Shown here: positions 22,969 to 31,107 of the stretch, in pieces | Layout of the letters: each line of letters begins with the position of its first letter | Position numbering within the stretch: position 1 is the first letter of the stretch | Source of the DNA: Saccharothrix sp. HUAS TT1 | GTDB lineage: Bacteria > Actinomycetota > Actinomycetes > Mycobacteriales > Pseudonocardiaceae | DNA length: 64,000 nucleotides | Direction of reading: 5' to 3' | NCBI RefSeq assembly: GCF_040744945.1 | Contig: NZ_CP160454.1 | Coordinates: forward strand, 136,348 to 200,347 | Position numbers and translations under genes: made by a program | The notes under the pieces: generated by a model | Seen by the model: the letters and a program-made list of their open reading frames with translations, nothing else | Database searches by the model: none | What the model was told of the DNA's origin: nothing

Positions 22969-23844
22969 TCAACCGGCCGTCCCGCGCGTACGCACCCCGC
23001 CCGGGTGCGCTTCCGTGCGCACTTCGGGCAGGCGGCGCAGCGCGAACAGCGCGTCGGCCGCGACCGCCTCCGGGACGACCACCGCGGCGGCGCGCGGCCG
23101 GGGCTCGAACAGGTAGCCGGTGCCGCGTGCCAGGGCGCGGGCCGCCTCCGCCGGTGACGCGTCCCGCGACTCGAGGTCGCGGCGCAGCTCCTCCACGCTG
23201 AGCACGTCCAGCGCGCGCAGCACCGGCACCGTCAGCGGTGACCGCGTCCACCGCTCCAGCACCGCCAGGTCCAGGCCGCTGTGCAGCCAGGTGCGGCTGC
23301 CCGACCGGTAGACGTGCCCGACGCCGTCGACGTCCTCGTGGCGCAGCCACACCGGTGTCCACCGCGGCGTCGGCAACCCCGGCGCCGGCGACCCCGCCTC
23401 GGCGGCGGGCCGGTAGACCAGGGGCCGCTGCGCGTAGGCGGGCAGCCGGCGGCTGTGCACGCGCCGCAGCGTTCCCGGCGCGTCCGGGGGCGGGCTGATG
23501 CGGTCGCCGTCGAGCGGGCCGCCCAGCACCTTCACCGCGTCGTCGCCTACCGGCCTGCCCGCGTCGGGGTGGCGCAGCCGCTCCAGCTCCACCCGGAACC
23601 GGTTCGGCCCGGTCCGGTCGTGTTCGCTGCGGGCGATCAGGCGCAGCTCGTCCTCCAGGTAGGACAGCAGCGCCGACACCGTGCTCACCCGGCCCTGGGT
23701 GCGGGCGGCCAGGGCCTTGAGCGGCACCGGGCCGATCTCGCCGGTGTCGTCGGCGAGGCCGGCCAGCACGGTGAGCAGGAACCGGGCCTGCGGGGAGCGC
23801 AGCGGCGGCAGGCGTGCGACGAGGTCCAGCGCGAGCGACGACAT
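22969..23844 (-). CDS. Winged-helix-like DNA-binding protein
   Basis: ATG 23844 gives 291 residues. The first 70 (SPQARFLLTVLAGLADDTGE, GPVPLKALAARTQGRVSTVS, ALLSYLEDELRLIAR) have the layout of a winged helix-turn-helix, as in replication or regulatory proteins of plasmids and phages. The C-terminal 200 residues contain WTPVWLRHEDVDGVGHVYRS and RALDVLSVEELRRDLESRD and match no family I recognise. It is divergent from the class A promoter at 23893. Confidence 0.6.
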   Translation of the reverse strand: MSSLALDLVARLPPLRSPQARFLLTVLAGLADDTGEIGPVPLKALAARTQGRVSTVSALLSYLEDELRLIARSEHDRTGPNRFRVELERLRHPDAGRPVGDDAVKVLGGPLDGDRISPPPDAPGTLRRVHSRRLPAYAQRPLVYRPAAEAGSPAPGLPTPRWTPVWLRHEDVDGVGHVYRSGSRTWLHSGLDLAVLERWTRSPLTVPVLRALDVLSVEELRRDLESRDASPAEAARALARGTGYLFEPRPRAAAVVVPEAVAADALFALRRLPEVRTEAHPGGVRTRGTAG

Positions 23845-23892
23845 GCCGCCCACGGTAGTGCGCGCCCGGGATTCCGCAGCCCGAAAACACCA

Positions 23893-23966
23893 TTGACGGG
23901 TATCACACAAACAATTCACGCCAGCGCCATTCGACAATGGATTTGCGCGCAATTCCATTATATGAT
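23893..23966 (+). promoter_or_regulatory. Class A promoter
   Basis: TTGACGGGTATCACA (23893-23907) is followed after exactly 30 bp by TGGATT (23938-23943), a 17 bp spacer and TATGAT (23961-23966). A small CCATT/AATGG inverted repeat lies between box and -35. The leader GCAGAAAAAGAAAAGC resembles the other class A leaders. Confidence 0.8.
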
Positions 23967-24018
23967 TAAGGGGCAGAAAAAGAAAAGCAGACAACGGCCG
24001 GGAGAAAAGGTCACAGCC

Positions 24019-24429
24019 ATGCGCGCATCAACGCTCACCGCTCGTCTCGCCCTCACCGCCGGCCGTGCACCGATCGCGTTGACCACCGGCCGCAAGGTGT
24101 GCCTGCTGTGCGGGTCGCGGCTGCGCTCGATGGCGTCCATCAGGGCCGGTTACAGCCGCCGCTGCCTGGCCAGGGTACGTGCCGCCCGCCAGGCGGAACT
24201 GCTCGCGCACTTCACCGAAGCCCAGATCGAGGCCGCGCGCGAACTGATCGCCGACGGCGGCATCGTCCAATCGCACAAAAATGTGTGGACGGTCGTCTCG
24301 TCCAAGGGCGACCGGCGTTATCTGACCGCGCCGAACGCGTGCAACTGCCCCGCCGGTCTGCATTCCCGCCCCTGCTACCACCGGGCCGCCGTCGCGCTGT
24401 TGGCCGACGTCTCCCCGGCCGCCGCGTAG
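24019..24429 (+). CDS. SWIM zinc-finger-like protein with N-terminal CxxC (DUF6011-like)
   Basis: ATG 24019 gives 136 residues. The N-terminal CLLCGSRLRSMASIRAGYSR (about residue 28) resembles the DUF6011 zinc motif. The C-terminal CNCPAGLHSRPCYHRAAVAL has the CxC...CxH pattern of SWIM zinc fingers, preceded by VWTVVSSKGDRRYLTAP, which also fits. Such small proteins are common in actinobacterial phages and integrative elements and probably bind nucleic acid. It is expressed from the class A promoter. Confidence 0.75.
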   Translation: MRASTLTARLALTAGRAPIALTTGRKVCLLCGSRLRSMASIRAGYSRRCLARVRAARQAELLAHFTEAQIEAARELIADGGIVQSHKNVWTVVSSKGDRRYLTAPNACNCPAGLHSRPCYHRAAVALLADVSPAAA

Positions 24430-24461
24430 AACCACCGCACCCGATCAGGAAGGGCCCCGCC

Positions 24462-25139
24462 GTGCCCGAGTCACCACCACCGCCGGCACCGTCCCACCCG
24501 TCCACCGTGTCGTCGGCCGTGTTCGTCCCCGGCCTGCCGCACGTCCCCGACGTGCAGGTCGCCGGGGACGGCATCGCCTACGACGGGTTCGCGCTGCCGA
24601 TCCGCGACGCGGTGCGCCTCGTGCTCGCCCACGCCGCGCCCGCGCACGGCGGCCACGGAGCCCGGCTGCGGCTGCGCGGCGCCCTGCGCGAACTCGCCCG
24701 GCGCGTCGCCGCCCTGGCCGACGTCGACGGCCGGCCCATGCCGATGGGCGATCCGCACCTGATGGCCGCCTGGCGCACCCCGGCCGGGGAGACCGGCATC
24801 CAGGCGGTGCAGCGCGTCGTCGGCGAGTGGATCACCCACCGGGCCGGGCTGCCCTCCGAACGCGGCAAGCTCGCGTGGATGCTCGGCAACCCCGCGCTGG
24901 CCCGGCTGCGGGAGCGGTTCGGCGAGCACCCGCCGCCGCCCGAGCAGCCGGTGACCGCGCTGGACGCGCTGCGCGGCCGGCACCGGGCCGCCGACGCCGC
25001 CGGCAGGCCGCTGTGCAAGTGGTTCATCGCCTGCGGACGGCCCGCCACCGGCACGCGCACCCACCCCGACCCGGCCGTGGGCGAGGTCGACGTGTGCGAG
25101 CGGCACGTGCGGCCCGTCGAGCGGACGGAAGCGCCGTGA
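24462..25139 (+). CDS. Hypothetical protein with C-terminal Cys/His cluster
   Basis: GTG 24462 follows AGGAAGG. The 225-residue product has a Pro/Ser-rich start and a central helical region (IRDAVRLVLAHAAPAHGGHG, RALRELARRVAALADVDGR-like). The C-terminus has KWFIACGRPATGTR followed by VDVCERHVRPVE, a possible zinc site. The next gene's GTG overlaps its stop. No known family. Confidence 0.65.
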   Translation: MPESPPPPAPSHPSTVSSAVFVPGLPHVPDVQVAGDGIAYDGFALPIRDAVRLVLAHAAPAHGGHGARLRLRGALRELARRVAALADVDGRPMPMGDPHLMAAWRTPAGETGIQAVQRVVGEWITHRAGLPSERGKLAWMLGNPALARLRERFGEHPPPPEQPVTALDALRGRHRAADAAGRPLCKWFIACGRPATGTRTHPDPAVGEVDVCERHVRPVERTEAP

Positions 25140-25369
25140 GCGGCGTGAACGGCCGGTCGCGGCCGGTGTGGAACGTGCTCACGCCGGTGGTGGCGCTGGT
25201 CGAGGCCGACACCGCCGAGGACGCCCGGCGCGCACACCGGGAGCTGTTGGAAAGCCAGGGGCACCTGGTGCACGACGAAGGGCACGACGTGTTCGAGTCC
25301 GAGCCGCTGCCCACGGGCGACGGACCGGAGCTGAGCGTGCCCCCGAGGAGCGGGGAGGCGCGACGGTGA
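25136..25369 (+). CDS. Small hypothetical protein (77 residues)
   Basis: GTG 25136 overlaps the upstream stop and its stop overlaps GTG 25366. The protein reads VWNVLTPVVALVEADTAEDA followed by RRAHRELLESQGHLV and an acidic tail, a compact alpha/beta pattern. Coupling on both sides supports translation. Function unknown. Confidence 0.65.
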   Translation: MSGVNGRSRPVWNVLTPVVALVEADTAEDARRAHRELLESQGHLVHDEGHDVFESEPLPTGDGPELSVPPRSGEARR

Positions 25370-25650
25370 GCGGAGTGGACGCGCCCCGGCTGCGGCCGGG
25401 GCAGTACGCGGAGTGGGAGTGCCTGGAGGAGCGGAACTTCTACGGCGGCCCGATCGTGGACCCCGGCCACTACGAGGGCGTGCACCGGCCGGCGTTCGTG
25501 CCGGCCGCCGCCGGGCTGCCGCCGTGGTGCTCGTGCGGGTGGACGCGCGTGCCCAAGGGCGGGGGCCTGTACGTCGAGCTGGTCGAGCACATCGCCGACC
25601 AGGGCCGGTTCGGGTCGATGCTCCCCGATCCCGGGGACGACGCGCGGTAG
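25366..25650 (+). CDS. Small hypothetical protein (94 residues)
   Basis: The third gene of the coupled set starting at 24462. It contains WECLEERNFYGGPIVDPGHY, a PPWCSCGWTRVPKGG turn with a Cys-x-Cys pair, and LYVELVEHIADQG. The aromatic-rich strands suggest a small beta domain. No family recognised. Confidence 0.6.
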   Translation: MSGVDAPRLRPGQYAEWECLEERNFYGGPIVDPGHYEGVHRPAFVPAAAGLPPWCSCGWTRVPKGGGLYVELVEHIADQGRFGSMLPDPGDDAR

Positions 25651-25711
25651 TGGGCCGTGGGTGGTGGCGCAGGTCTGCGGCACCACCCACGCCCGACCGT
25701 GTGAAAGCTAC

Positions 25712-25759
25712 TTGCACCCGCGCCCAGCACCTGCATATGATGTACATATCATCGCACTC
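25712..25759 (+). promoter_or_regulatory. Class B promoter/operator (site a)
   Basis: TTGCAC (25712-25717), an 18 bp spacer and TATGAT (25736-25741) form a strong promoter. The -10 is embedded in a palindrome centred on ATGTACAT (25740-25747). The upstream GTGAAAGCTACTTGCA is shared with sites b and e. It precedes the gene at 25773. Confidence 0.8.
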
Positions 25760-25772
25760 ATATGGAGGTTCT

Positions 25773-26027
25773 GTGACCGCCGCGACCACCACCTCCGCAC
25801 CCGCCGGCACCGGCGCGCCGACCCTGCTGGGGCTCGTCGCCGCCCGCTTCCTCATCGAGGACGACGTGTTCGAGTGGGGCGGCCGGCTGTGGACCGCGGA
25901 CTACGCGCCCCCCGTGCACGACGGCATCGCCTACGTGCCCATCTCCGCCGACGGCTTCGCCGACTGCCTGGAGATCCCCGCGCACCGCACGGTGCGCCTG
26001 CACGACCGGCCCACGCCGGTCGCCTGA
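25773..26027 (+). CDS. Small hypothetical protein under a class B promoter
   Basis: GTG 25773 has a GGAGG site. The 84-residue product reads LLGLVAARFLIEDDVFEWGG, RLWTADYAPP and IAYVPISADGFADCLEIPAH, a beta-rich pattern. It is the only gene between its promoter and a perfect terminator at 26031, so it is a single-gene unit. Confidence 0.7.
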   Translation: MTAATTTSAPAGTGAPTLLGLVAARFLIEDDVFEWGGRLWTADYAPPVHDGIAYVPISADGFADCLEIPAHRTVRLHDRPTPVA

Positions 26028-26030
26028 CCC

Positions 26031-26069
26031 GCGTGCGGGCGGGGAACACCCCTCGCCCCGCCCGCACGC
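26031..26069 (+). terminator. Perfect 14 bp hairpin
   Basis: GCGTGCGGGCGGGG (26031-26044) pairs with CCCCGCCCGCACGC (26056-26069), followed by TTCC, three bases after the stop at 26027. Confidence 0.75.
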
Positions 26070-26196
26070 TTCCCCCGACCCGTCGGGCGCGCAGTGGCAC
26101 CTGCGCGGCCCGACGCCTCCCCGCCCCACCGGTACGTGCCCGTCCCCGCCGCCCCCACCGGCCCCGACCGCACCACCGACCCCCAGGGAGCACACC

Positions 26197-26400
26197 GTGC
26201 CCAGCGCCGCCGACCTCCGCGCCGCCCTCGACCGCATCCGCAACACCAGCGGCGCCGAACGCCAGCGCGCCGTGTCCGACGCCGCCCGCCTCGGCATCGA
26301 CGTCACCCGCGAGGTCACCGCCGAGTCCGACCGCGACACCGGCAAGACGTTCTCCGACCGCTACGAGGCCGACCTGCGCGGCCGGATGCGCAGGGCCTGA
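26197..26400 (+). CDS. Small helical protein (67 residues)
   Basis: GTG 26197 has a GGGAG site. The product is highly charged and helical (SAADLRAALDRIRNTSGAER, AARLGIDVTREVTAESDRDT) and ends basic. It could form a coiled coil or bind nucleic acid. Unknown family. Confidence 0.6.
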   Translation: MPSAADLRAALDRIRNTSGAERQRAVSDAARLGIDVTREVTAESDRDTGKTFSDRYEADLRGRMRRA

Positions 26401-26488
26401 GCGACACGCCGGCCCGGCGGACGGCGCCGGCGCGGACGGTCCCGGATCATCGGGGCCGCCCGCGCCGTCGCCACCCCCGGAGAACCGC

Positions 26489-26794
26489 ATGGACCCCGAC
26501 ACCCCGCCCACCGCCCCGTCCGCCACCGCCCCGGGCCTCGCCCCGGTCGTCCGGATCGGCAACCCCGACAGCGGCTTCTCCGTCGCCGAGATCCGGGAAC
26601 GCCTCGCCGACGTCGCCCGGACGTACCCCGACAACCCCGCGGTGGCGGACATGGCCGCCATCGCCGACGCCATGCTTGCGCTGCACGACTGCCACGAGCA
26701 CATCCACGACGACCCGGACCCCGCGCCCGATCTCCACCACACCGGCCGCCTCGCCGACGTCCGCCCCCTGCACCACCCCACCCGCCGCCGCTGA
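26489..26794 (+). CDS. Small hypothetical protein (101 residues)
   Basis: ATG 26489 has a GGAG site. The Pro-rich N-terminus is followed by FSVAEIRERLADVARTYPDN and ADMAAIADAMLALHDCHEHI, two helices, then a His/Asp-rich stretch that could bind metal. Unknown. Confidence 0.6.
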   Translation: MDPDTPPTAPSATAPGLAPVVRIGNPDSGFSVAEIRERLADVARTYPDNPAVADMAAIADAMLALHDCHEHIHDDPDPAPDLHHTGRLADVRPLHHPTRRR

Positions 26795-26842
26795 ACCTCC
26801 GTCCCACGAGGCAGGCGGCGACACGAACCGGAGGAGACCACC

Positions 26843-28819
26843 ATGTCGCCCCGCCCCGCCGCCACACCGTTACTCGGGCCCTGGCCGGACGGCTGGCCGC
26901 CGCTGGACCGCATCACCGACCAGGACGTCGAGACCGCCGTGCGCGCGGCCGTCGCCGCCCGCGCCGCCGCGCTGGCCGAGATCCGCGACGACCCGCGCCC
27001 GCCGGCGTTCGCCGATGTCACCGCGATCGAACTCGCCCACGCCGCCGTGTGGCCGGCCAGGCAGGTGTGGTCGGTGCTGCTCAAGACCGCCGGCACCCCC
27101 GAACGGCACGCCCTCGACGCGGTGATCACGCCGCTGTTGGCCGACAGCGATGCCGCCGCCTGGCTCGACCCCGCCCTGTACGCGCGGGTCGCGGCCGTGC
27201 ACGGCCGCCGCGACGAGCTCGGCCTGGACCACGAGGACCGGCTGCTGCTGGAGCGGGTGCACAAGGGATTCCGCCGCGCCGGCGCGCACCTGGGCGACCG
27301 CGACCGGGCCGTGCTGCGGACGCTGACCGGCCGCGAGGCGGAGCTGGAGACCGCGATCGAGGCCCGCCTGGCGATCGGCCTGGACGACGCCGCGGTGCAC
27401 GTGACCGACCGCGCCGAGCTGGCCGGCCTGGACGACGACGAGGTGGCCGACGCCGCCCGCGCCGCCGACCGGCGCGGCCTGGACGGCTGGCTGCTCACCC
27501 TCGCCGCGCCCGCCGTGCAGCCCATCCTGGCCCGGCTGGAGAATCCCGCGCTGCGCCGGCGCGTCCACGCCGCCTCGGTCGGCCGCTGCTCGCACGGCGA
27601 CGGCGACACCCGCGGCCTGGTGCTGGAGCTGTTCCGGCTGCGCGCCCGCCGCGCCCGGCTGCTCGGGTACCGCCACCACGCCGACCTCGTGCTGACCGGG
27701 CAGACCGCCGGGTCCGTTGAGGCCGTGCGCGACCTGCTGCGCGAGCTGGTGCCGCACGCGGTGCGCCTGGCCGCCGCCGAGGACGCCGCGCTGCCCGCCG
27801 GTCCGGGGCCCGTCGCGCCGTGGGACCGGCCGTTCCTCGCCCGCCACGCACCCGACTCGGCCGGGAACGGCGCGGCCCGGATCGACGTGCGCGAGTACCT
27901 GCCGCTGACCGCGGTCCTGGACGGTGTGCGCAGCCTGGTCCGCGACCTGTTCGAGGTGCGGCTGCGCGACCGGGTCGGGCTGCCCGCGCACGTTCCCGCC
28001 ACCCGCGTGTGGGAGGCCGTCGACGCCGGGGACCGGACGCTCGGGCTGATCCTGCTCGACCTGCACCGGCGCCCCGGCAAACGCGCCGGCGCGTGGACCA
28101 CGGAGATGACCGCCCAGTCCCGGCTGCTGCGGCAGCGCGCCGTGGTGTGCGTGTCGATGAACCTGCCCGCGCCGCGCCCGGACGGCGAGGTGCTGCTCAC
28201 CCCCGACCAGGCCGCCACCGTGTGGCACGAGATCGGCGGGCACGCCGTGCACGCCATGCTGTCGCAGGTCCGCTATCCCGCCGACTCCGGGTTCTCACGA
28301 CTGCCCCGCGACGTGGTGGAGGCTGCGTCCGTGGTGATGGAGATGTGGGCGCTGGACCCCGCGCTGCTGGCCGGCTACGCCCGCCACCACCTCACCGGCG
28401 CGCCCCTGCCCGCCGAGGCCCTGGCCGGGCCGGGCGGCGCCCGCTGCGGCGTCGGGCACCGGCTGCTCCAGGACCTCGCCACGTCCCTGCTCGACCTGGC
28501 GTGGCACTCGATCGGCCCGGACGACGCGATCGACTCCGTCGAGGCGTTCGAGCGGCAGGTCCTGGCCGATGCCGGCTTGGCCGGCACCGGAGTCCCGCCC
28601 CGCTACCTGACCGCGTTCTTCCGTCACGTCCTCGTCGGCGGCTACGACGCCCGCTACTACAGCTACACGTGGTGCGACGTGCTGGCAGCCCTGCTCCACA
28701 AAGAGGACAAATCAGGGGCACGACTGCGCGAGTTGATGACCCTCGGAGCCCTCGCGGCAGACCGGTTCCCGGCCCCGGACCCGACCGCGTTCCTGCGCAG
28801 GCTTGGGATCACGGACTAG
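26843..28819 (+). CDS. M3-family (thimet/Dcp-like) metallopeptidase with altered zinc motif
   Basis: ATG 26843 has a GGAGGAG site. The 658-residue protein matches M3 oligopeptidases along its length. The active-site helix reads HEIGGHAVH at residues 462-470, whereas the family has HEFGH, so one extra Gly separates the two zinc histidines. The downstream Glu (VVEAASVVMEMW), YPADSG and YDARYYSYTW segments are intact. M3 enzymes cleave short peptides in the cytoplasm. The insertion may abolish or alter activity. It is the only enzyme here that resembles a housekeeping gene and may be cargo. Confidence 0.8.
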   Translation: MSPRPAATPLLGPWPDGWPPLDRITDQDVETAVRAAVAARAAALAEIRDDPRPPAFADVTAIELAHAAVWPARQVWSVLLKTAGTPERHALDAVITPLLADSDAAAWLDPALYARVAAVHGRRDELGLDHEDRLLLERVHKGFRRAGAHLGDRDRAVLRTLTGREAELETAIEARLAIGLDDAAVHVTDRAELAGLDDDEVADAARAADRRGLDGWLLTLAAPAVQPILARLENPALRRRVHAASVGRCSHGDGDTRGLVLELFRLRARRARLLGYRHHADLVLTGQTAGSVEAVRDLLRELVPHAVRLAAAEDAALPAGPGPVAPWDRPFLARHAPDSAGNGAARIDVREYLPLTAVLDGVRSLVRDLFEVRLRDRVGLPAHVPATRVWEAVDAGDRTLGLILLDLHRRPGKRAGAWTTEMTAQSRLLRQRAVVCVSMNLPAPRPDGEVLLTPDQAATVWHEIGGHAVHAMLSQVRYPADSGFSRLPRDVVEAASVVMEMWALDPALLAGYARHHLTGAPLPAEALAGPGGARCGVGHRLLQDLATSLLDLAWHSIGPDDAIDSVEAFERQVLADAGLAGTGVPPRYLTAFFRHVLVGGYDARYYSYTWCDVLAALLHKEDKSGARLRELMTLGALAADRFPAPDPTAFLRRLGITD

Positions 28820-28930
28820 CTTTCCGCAGCTCGGACCCGGTCTCGCGCGGCCGGGCCTGAACGACATGCTCGCGAACCTCAACCCGCACCGCCCCGACCT
28901 TCGACGCTCCGCGAACCGATGGGAACCACG

Positions 28931-29536
28931 ATGACCACGACGACCTACACCGAAGTCGCCACCGCCGCCGGTGCCTGGTGCTGCCGCGTGCTGCTGCCCG
29001 AAACCCCGTTCGAGGCGGTGTGCGCCCTGCTCAAGGACCTGACCACCGTCACCGGCACGCCGGTCACCGCGTTCCTGTTCGGCGGTTGCGGCGACCCGGT
29101 CGCCGAGCTGCTGCTCGTGCGCGACCCCAGCCGGACCCACGGGACCCCGGAGATCGCGCTGTACGAGTCCTTGGCCCAGCGACTGACCGCCGAGACCGGC
29201 TGGTCGCTCGCCCCGGCCCGTGCACCACACAGCGGCGTCCTGGTCGGACTCGGACTGCGTGAGGGCTACGCCCCCGACGCACCTCACCATGCGCCGGCCG
29301 AGGTCGAGCAGCACCTGGCCGGGCACGGCGCCGACTGGAGCTGCCGCACCGCGCGGCTGGTGTCGGCCAGGCTGGTCGACGGAGCGGTCCAGTGGTACGA
29401 CGAGGTCGGCGTCGTGGTGCACACGCCAGCCGAGATGGCACCGACCATCGAGCGGATCGCCGCGCTGTTCGCCCAGCACCGATACGTCGTCACCGACTTC
29501 GGCTCCGGTTCCACGCGCGCCCTGGCCGCCAGGTAA
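28931..29536 (+). CDS. Hypothetical protein
   Basis: ATG 28931 follows GGGAACCACG; ATG 28919 is an alternative. The 201-residue product alternates strands and helices (AWCCRVLLPETPFEAVCALL, VTAFLFGGCGDPVAELLLVR, IALYESLAQRLTAETGW) and has near its end VQWYDEVGVVVHTPAEMAPT. No catalytic or metal motif stands out. It follows the M3 gene by 111 bp. Confidence 0.65.
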   Translation: MTTTTYTEVATAAGAWCCRVLLPETPFEAVCALLKDLTTVTGTPVTAFLFGGCGDPVAELLLVRDPSRTHGTPEIALYESLAQRLTAETGWSLAPARAPHSGVLVGLGLREGYAPDAPHHAPAEVEQHLAGHGADWSCRTARLVSARLVDGAVQWYDEVGVVVHTPAEMAPTIERIAALFAQHRYVVTDFGSGSTRALAAR

Positions 29537-29612
29537 GCCACCTGCGGCCGGCGTGCGCGCCTACCTCCGCACCGCGCGCCGACACGGCGCACCGGCCCGG
29601 CCAGATCCCCGA

Positions 29613-29687
29613 TAGACGGGTATCACAGTGAAAACAATGGCGCGTGAAGTCGTGTAAATGGCTTCACGCGCCATTCTGGGTTAGGGT
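29613..29687 (+). promoter_or_regulatory. Class A promoter with perfect inverted repeat
   Basis: TAGACGGGTATCAC(A) at 29613-29626, then a perfect inverted repeat AATGGCGCGTGAAG/CTTCACGCGCCATT (29636-29649, 29662-29675) that overlaps TGGCTT (29659-29664, -35). A 17 bp spacer and TAGGGT (29682-29687) follow. Box to -35 is 32 bp here. The repeat could be an operator controlling this copy. Confidence 0.8.
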
Positions 29688-29737
29688 TGTTATATAGCAC
29701 GAAAAGAAAACGGAAAGCCTCACGGAAGCGGGCGGAA

Positions 29738-30091
29738 ATGTACCTCAGCGATACGGCGCGAAGCATCATCACGGGCCTGGGAATCGACGGCGACACGTTC
29801 GACAAGAAGTCGCCCACCGGCATCGCGCTGGGTGCCACCGCCGCCGAGTACGCGCGGCTCCAGGAGAGCGCGATGGACCACCTGGCGGGCGTCGGCCGGC
29901 GGATCACCGAGGCGATCGGGGCCGGCCGGACGATGCAGTTCACCTTCGCCGAGCAGAGCGACGTCCACCAGTACGACGAGGCCGCGGCCGGGCTGCGGGC
30001 GCTCAACGGCGTGCTGGCCGCGTGCGCCGTGGCCTACAAGCAGGCGCACGGCCTGGCCGCCGAGGCCGACGACGAGGCCGAGGCCGACTGA
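29738..30091 (+). CDS. Small hypothetical protein, related to the gene at 3064
   Basis: ATG 29738 gives 117 residues. The C-terminal part (YDEAAAGLRALNGVLAACAV then an HGL) matches the protein at 3064, and both follow class A promoters. The N-terminus (YLSDTARSIITGLGIDGDTF) is different. Mostly helical, soluble, with an acidic tail. Unknown function. Confidence 0.7.
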   Translation: MYLSDTARSIITGLGIDGDTFDKKSPTGIALGATAAEYARLQESAMDHLAGVGRRITEAIGAGRTMQFTFAEQSDVHQYDEAAAGLRALNGVLAACAVAYKQAHGLAAEADDEAEAD

Positions 30092-30099
30092 GGCCGTCC

Positions 30100-30130
30100 G
30101 CGCGGTCCCCGCCCGTCGCGGGGACCGCGC
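30100..30130 (+). terminator. Perfect 12 bp hairpin
   Basis: GCGCGGTCCCCG (30100-30111) pairs with CGGGGACCGCGC (30119-30130), nine bases after the stop of the gene at 29738. The next gene starts 48 bp later. Confidence 0.6.
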
Positions 30131-30177
30131 ACGCCCCACCCGAGCTTCGCCCCGACCCGACACCAGGAGGGCCCGCC

Positions 30178-30759
30178 ATGCCCGTTCCCGCCACACCCGA
30201 CACCCCCACCACGCCCGACGCCGCCGAGGACGCTCCGCAGGCCTGCGGCCCCGAGTACGAGGCGCTGGTCACGGCCTACGCCACCGGCGCCGACCCGCAC
30301 GAGACGTGGGCGGCGATGGTGCGCGCCGACCTGCCCCACGAACGCCGCCTGGCCGCGCTGACCGCGGTGCTGCCGCGCCGTGCCGCCGAGCTCGGCGCGA
30401 CCGCGGGCGCCGAGGCCGCCGCCGACGGGGTCGACGCCGACACCCCGCTGTCCCAGCTCCGCCGCATCGTGCACCTGGCCGACTCCGGATACGTGGTGAC
30501 GTGGCGCGAGGAGTTCGGGCCCGACGCGCCGCTGTTCCAGCACGGCGGCGAGGACGACGAGGGCAGCACGGCGTGGTTCGCCGCCCGGTTGGGCATGACG
30601 GCCGCGCTCGACGTCGACGACGCCGGCGGGGACCTGCTGTTCGCCTGCGCCGGTGTCTACAACGACGCCTACGCCGACGCGTGGCGGGAGACGCTGGTCG
30701 ACCTCGCCCGTACCGCCCTGGCCGAGGACGCCGCCGAACGGCACGCGAACGCCGACTAG
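30178..30759 (+). CDS. Hypothetical protein
   Basis: ATG 30178 has an AGGAGGG site. The 193-residue protein is acidic and Ala-rich, with PEYEALVTAYATGADPHETW, a LPHERRLAALTAVLPRRAAE helix, and VTWREEFGPDAPLFQHGG. Its stop codon overlaps the next class A box. Unknown family; no membrane segment. Confidence 0.65.
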   Translation: MPVPATPDTPTTPDAAEDAPQACGPEYEALVTAYATGADPHETWAAMVRADLPHERRLAALTAVLPRRAAELGATAGAEAAADGVDADTPLSQLRRIVHLADSGYVVTWREEFGPDAPLFQHGGEDDEGSTAWFAARLGMTAALDVDDAGGDLLFACAGVYNDAYADAWRETLVDLARTALAEDAAERHANAD

Positions 30760-30830
30760 ACGGGTATCACATTCCAACAATGGCGCGCGGAGCCTTTTCA
30801 GTGGCTTTTCGCGCCATTTTCCATTAAGAT
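30757..30830 (+). promoter_or_regulatory. Class A promoter with inverted repeat
   Basis: TAGACGGGTATCACA (30757-30771) begins inside the upstream stop codon. Exactly 30 bp later comes TGGCTT (30802-30807), 17 bp and TAAGAT (30825-30830). AATGGCGCG...CGCGCCATT arms (30779-30818) flank the -35 as at 29636, with a less perfect interior. Confidence 0.8.
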
Positions 30831-30887
30831 TAAGACAGAACGAAGGAAAGCAAAAAGAAATCAGCGGGTCAAAGACAGGAGAGAGTC

Positions 30888-31067
30888 GTGGTGTTCACCG
30901 TGTGCGTGACCGGGAGCGGCGAGGACATGGGGTTGCTGGGCGTCGTCGAGGGCGACGTCCCGGAGATGACGTTCGGCGACCCCGGCGAGTACGTGGAGGT
31001 CGTCCGCGACGTCGCCTCGGAGGACGCCGCGCTGGAGGTCGTGTTCGGCCGCCCGTTCACCGGCTGA
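30888..31067 (+). CDS. Small acidic protein (59 residues)
   Basis: GTG 30888 follows AGGAGAG. The product (VVFTVCVTGSGEDMGLLGVV, then PEMTFGDPGEYVEVVRDV) has the strand-turn-strand look of a small beta protein and is strongly acidic. It is first after a class A promoter, so expression is expected. Confidence 0.6.
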   Translation: MVFTVCVTGSGEDMGLLGVVEGDVPEMTFGDPGEYVEVVRDVASEDAALEVVFGRPFTG

Positions 31068-31107
31068 CCCGCCCGCCTCGTCCACTCCCGATCGAAGGAG
31101 CCGCGCC

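Noticed and set aside
25852..28257. Very long minus-strand frame opposite the M3 peptidase
   Set aside because: Ser/Arg-rich shadow translation. The opposite strand is a well-conserved enzyme.
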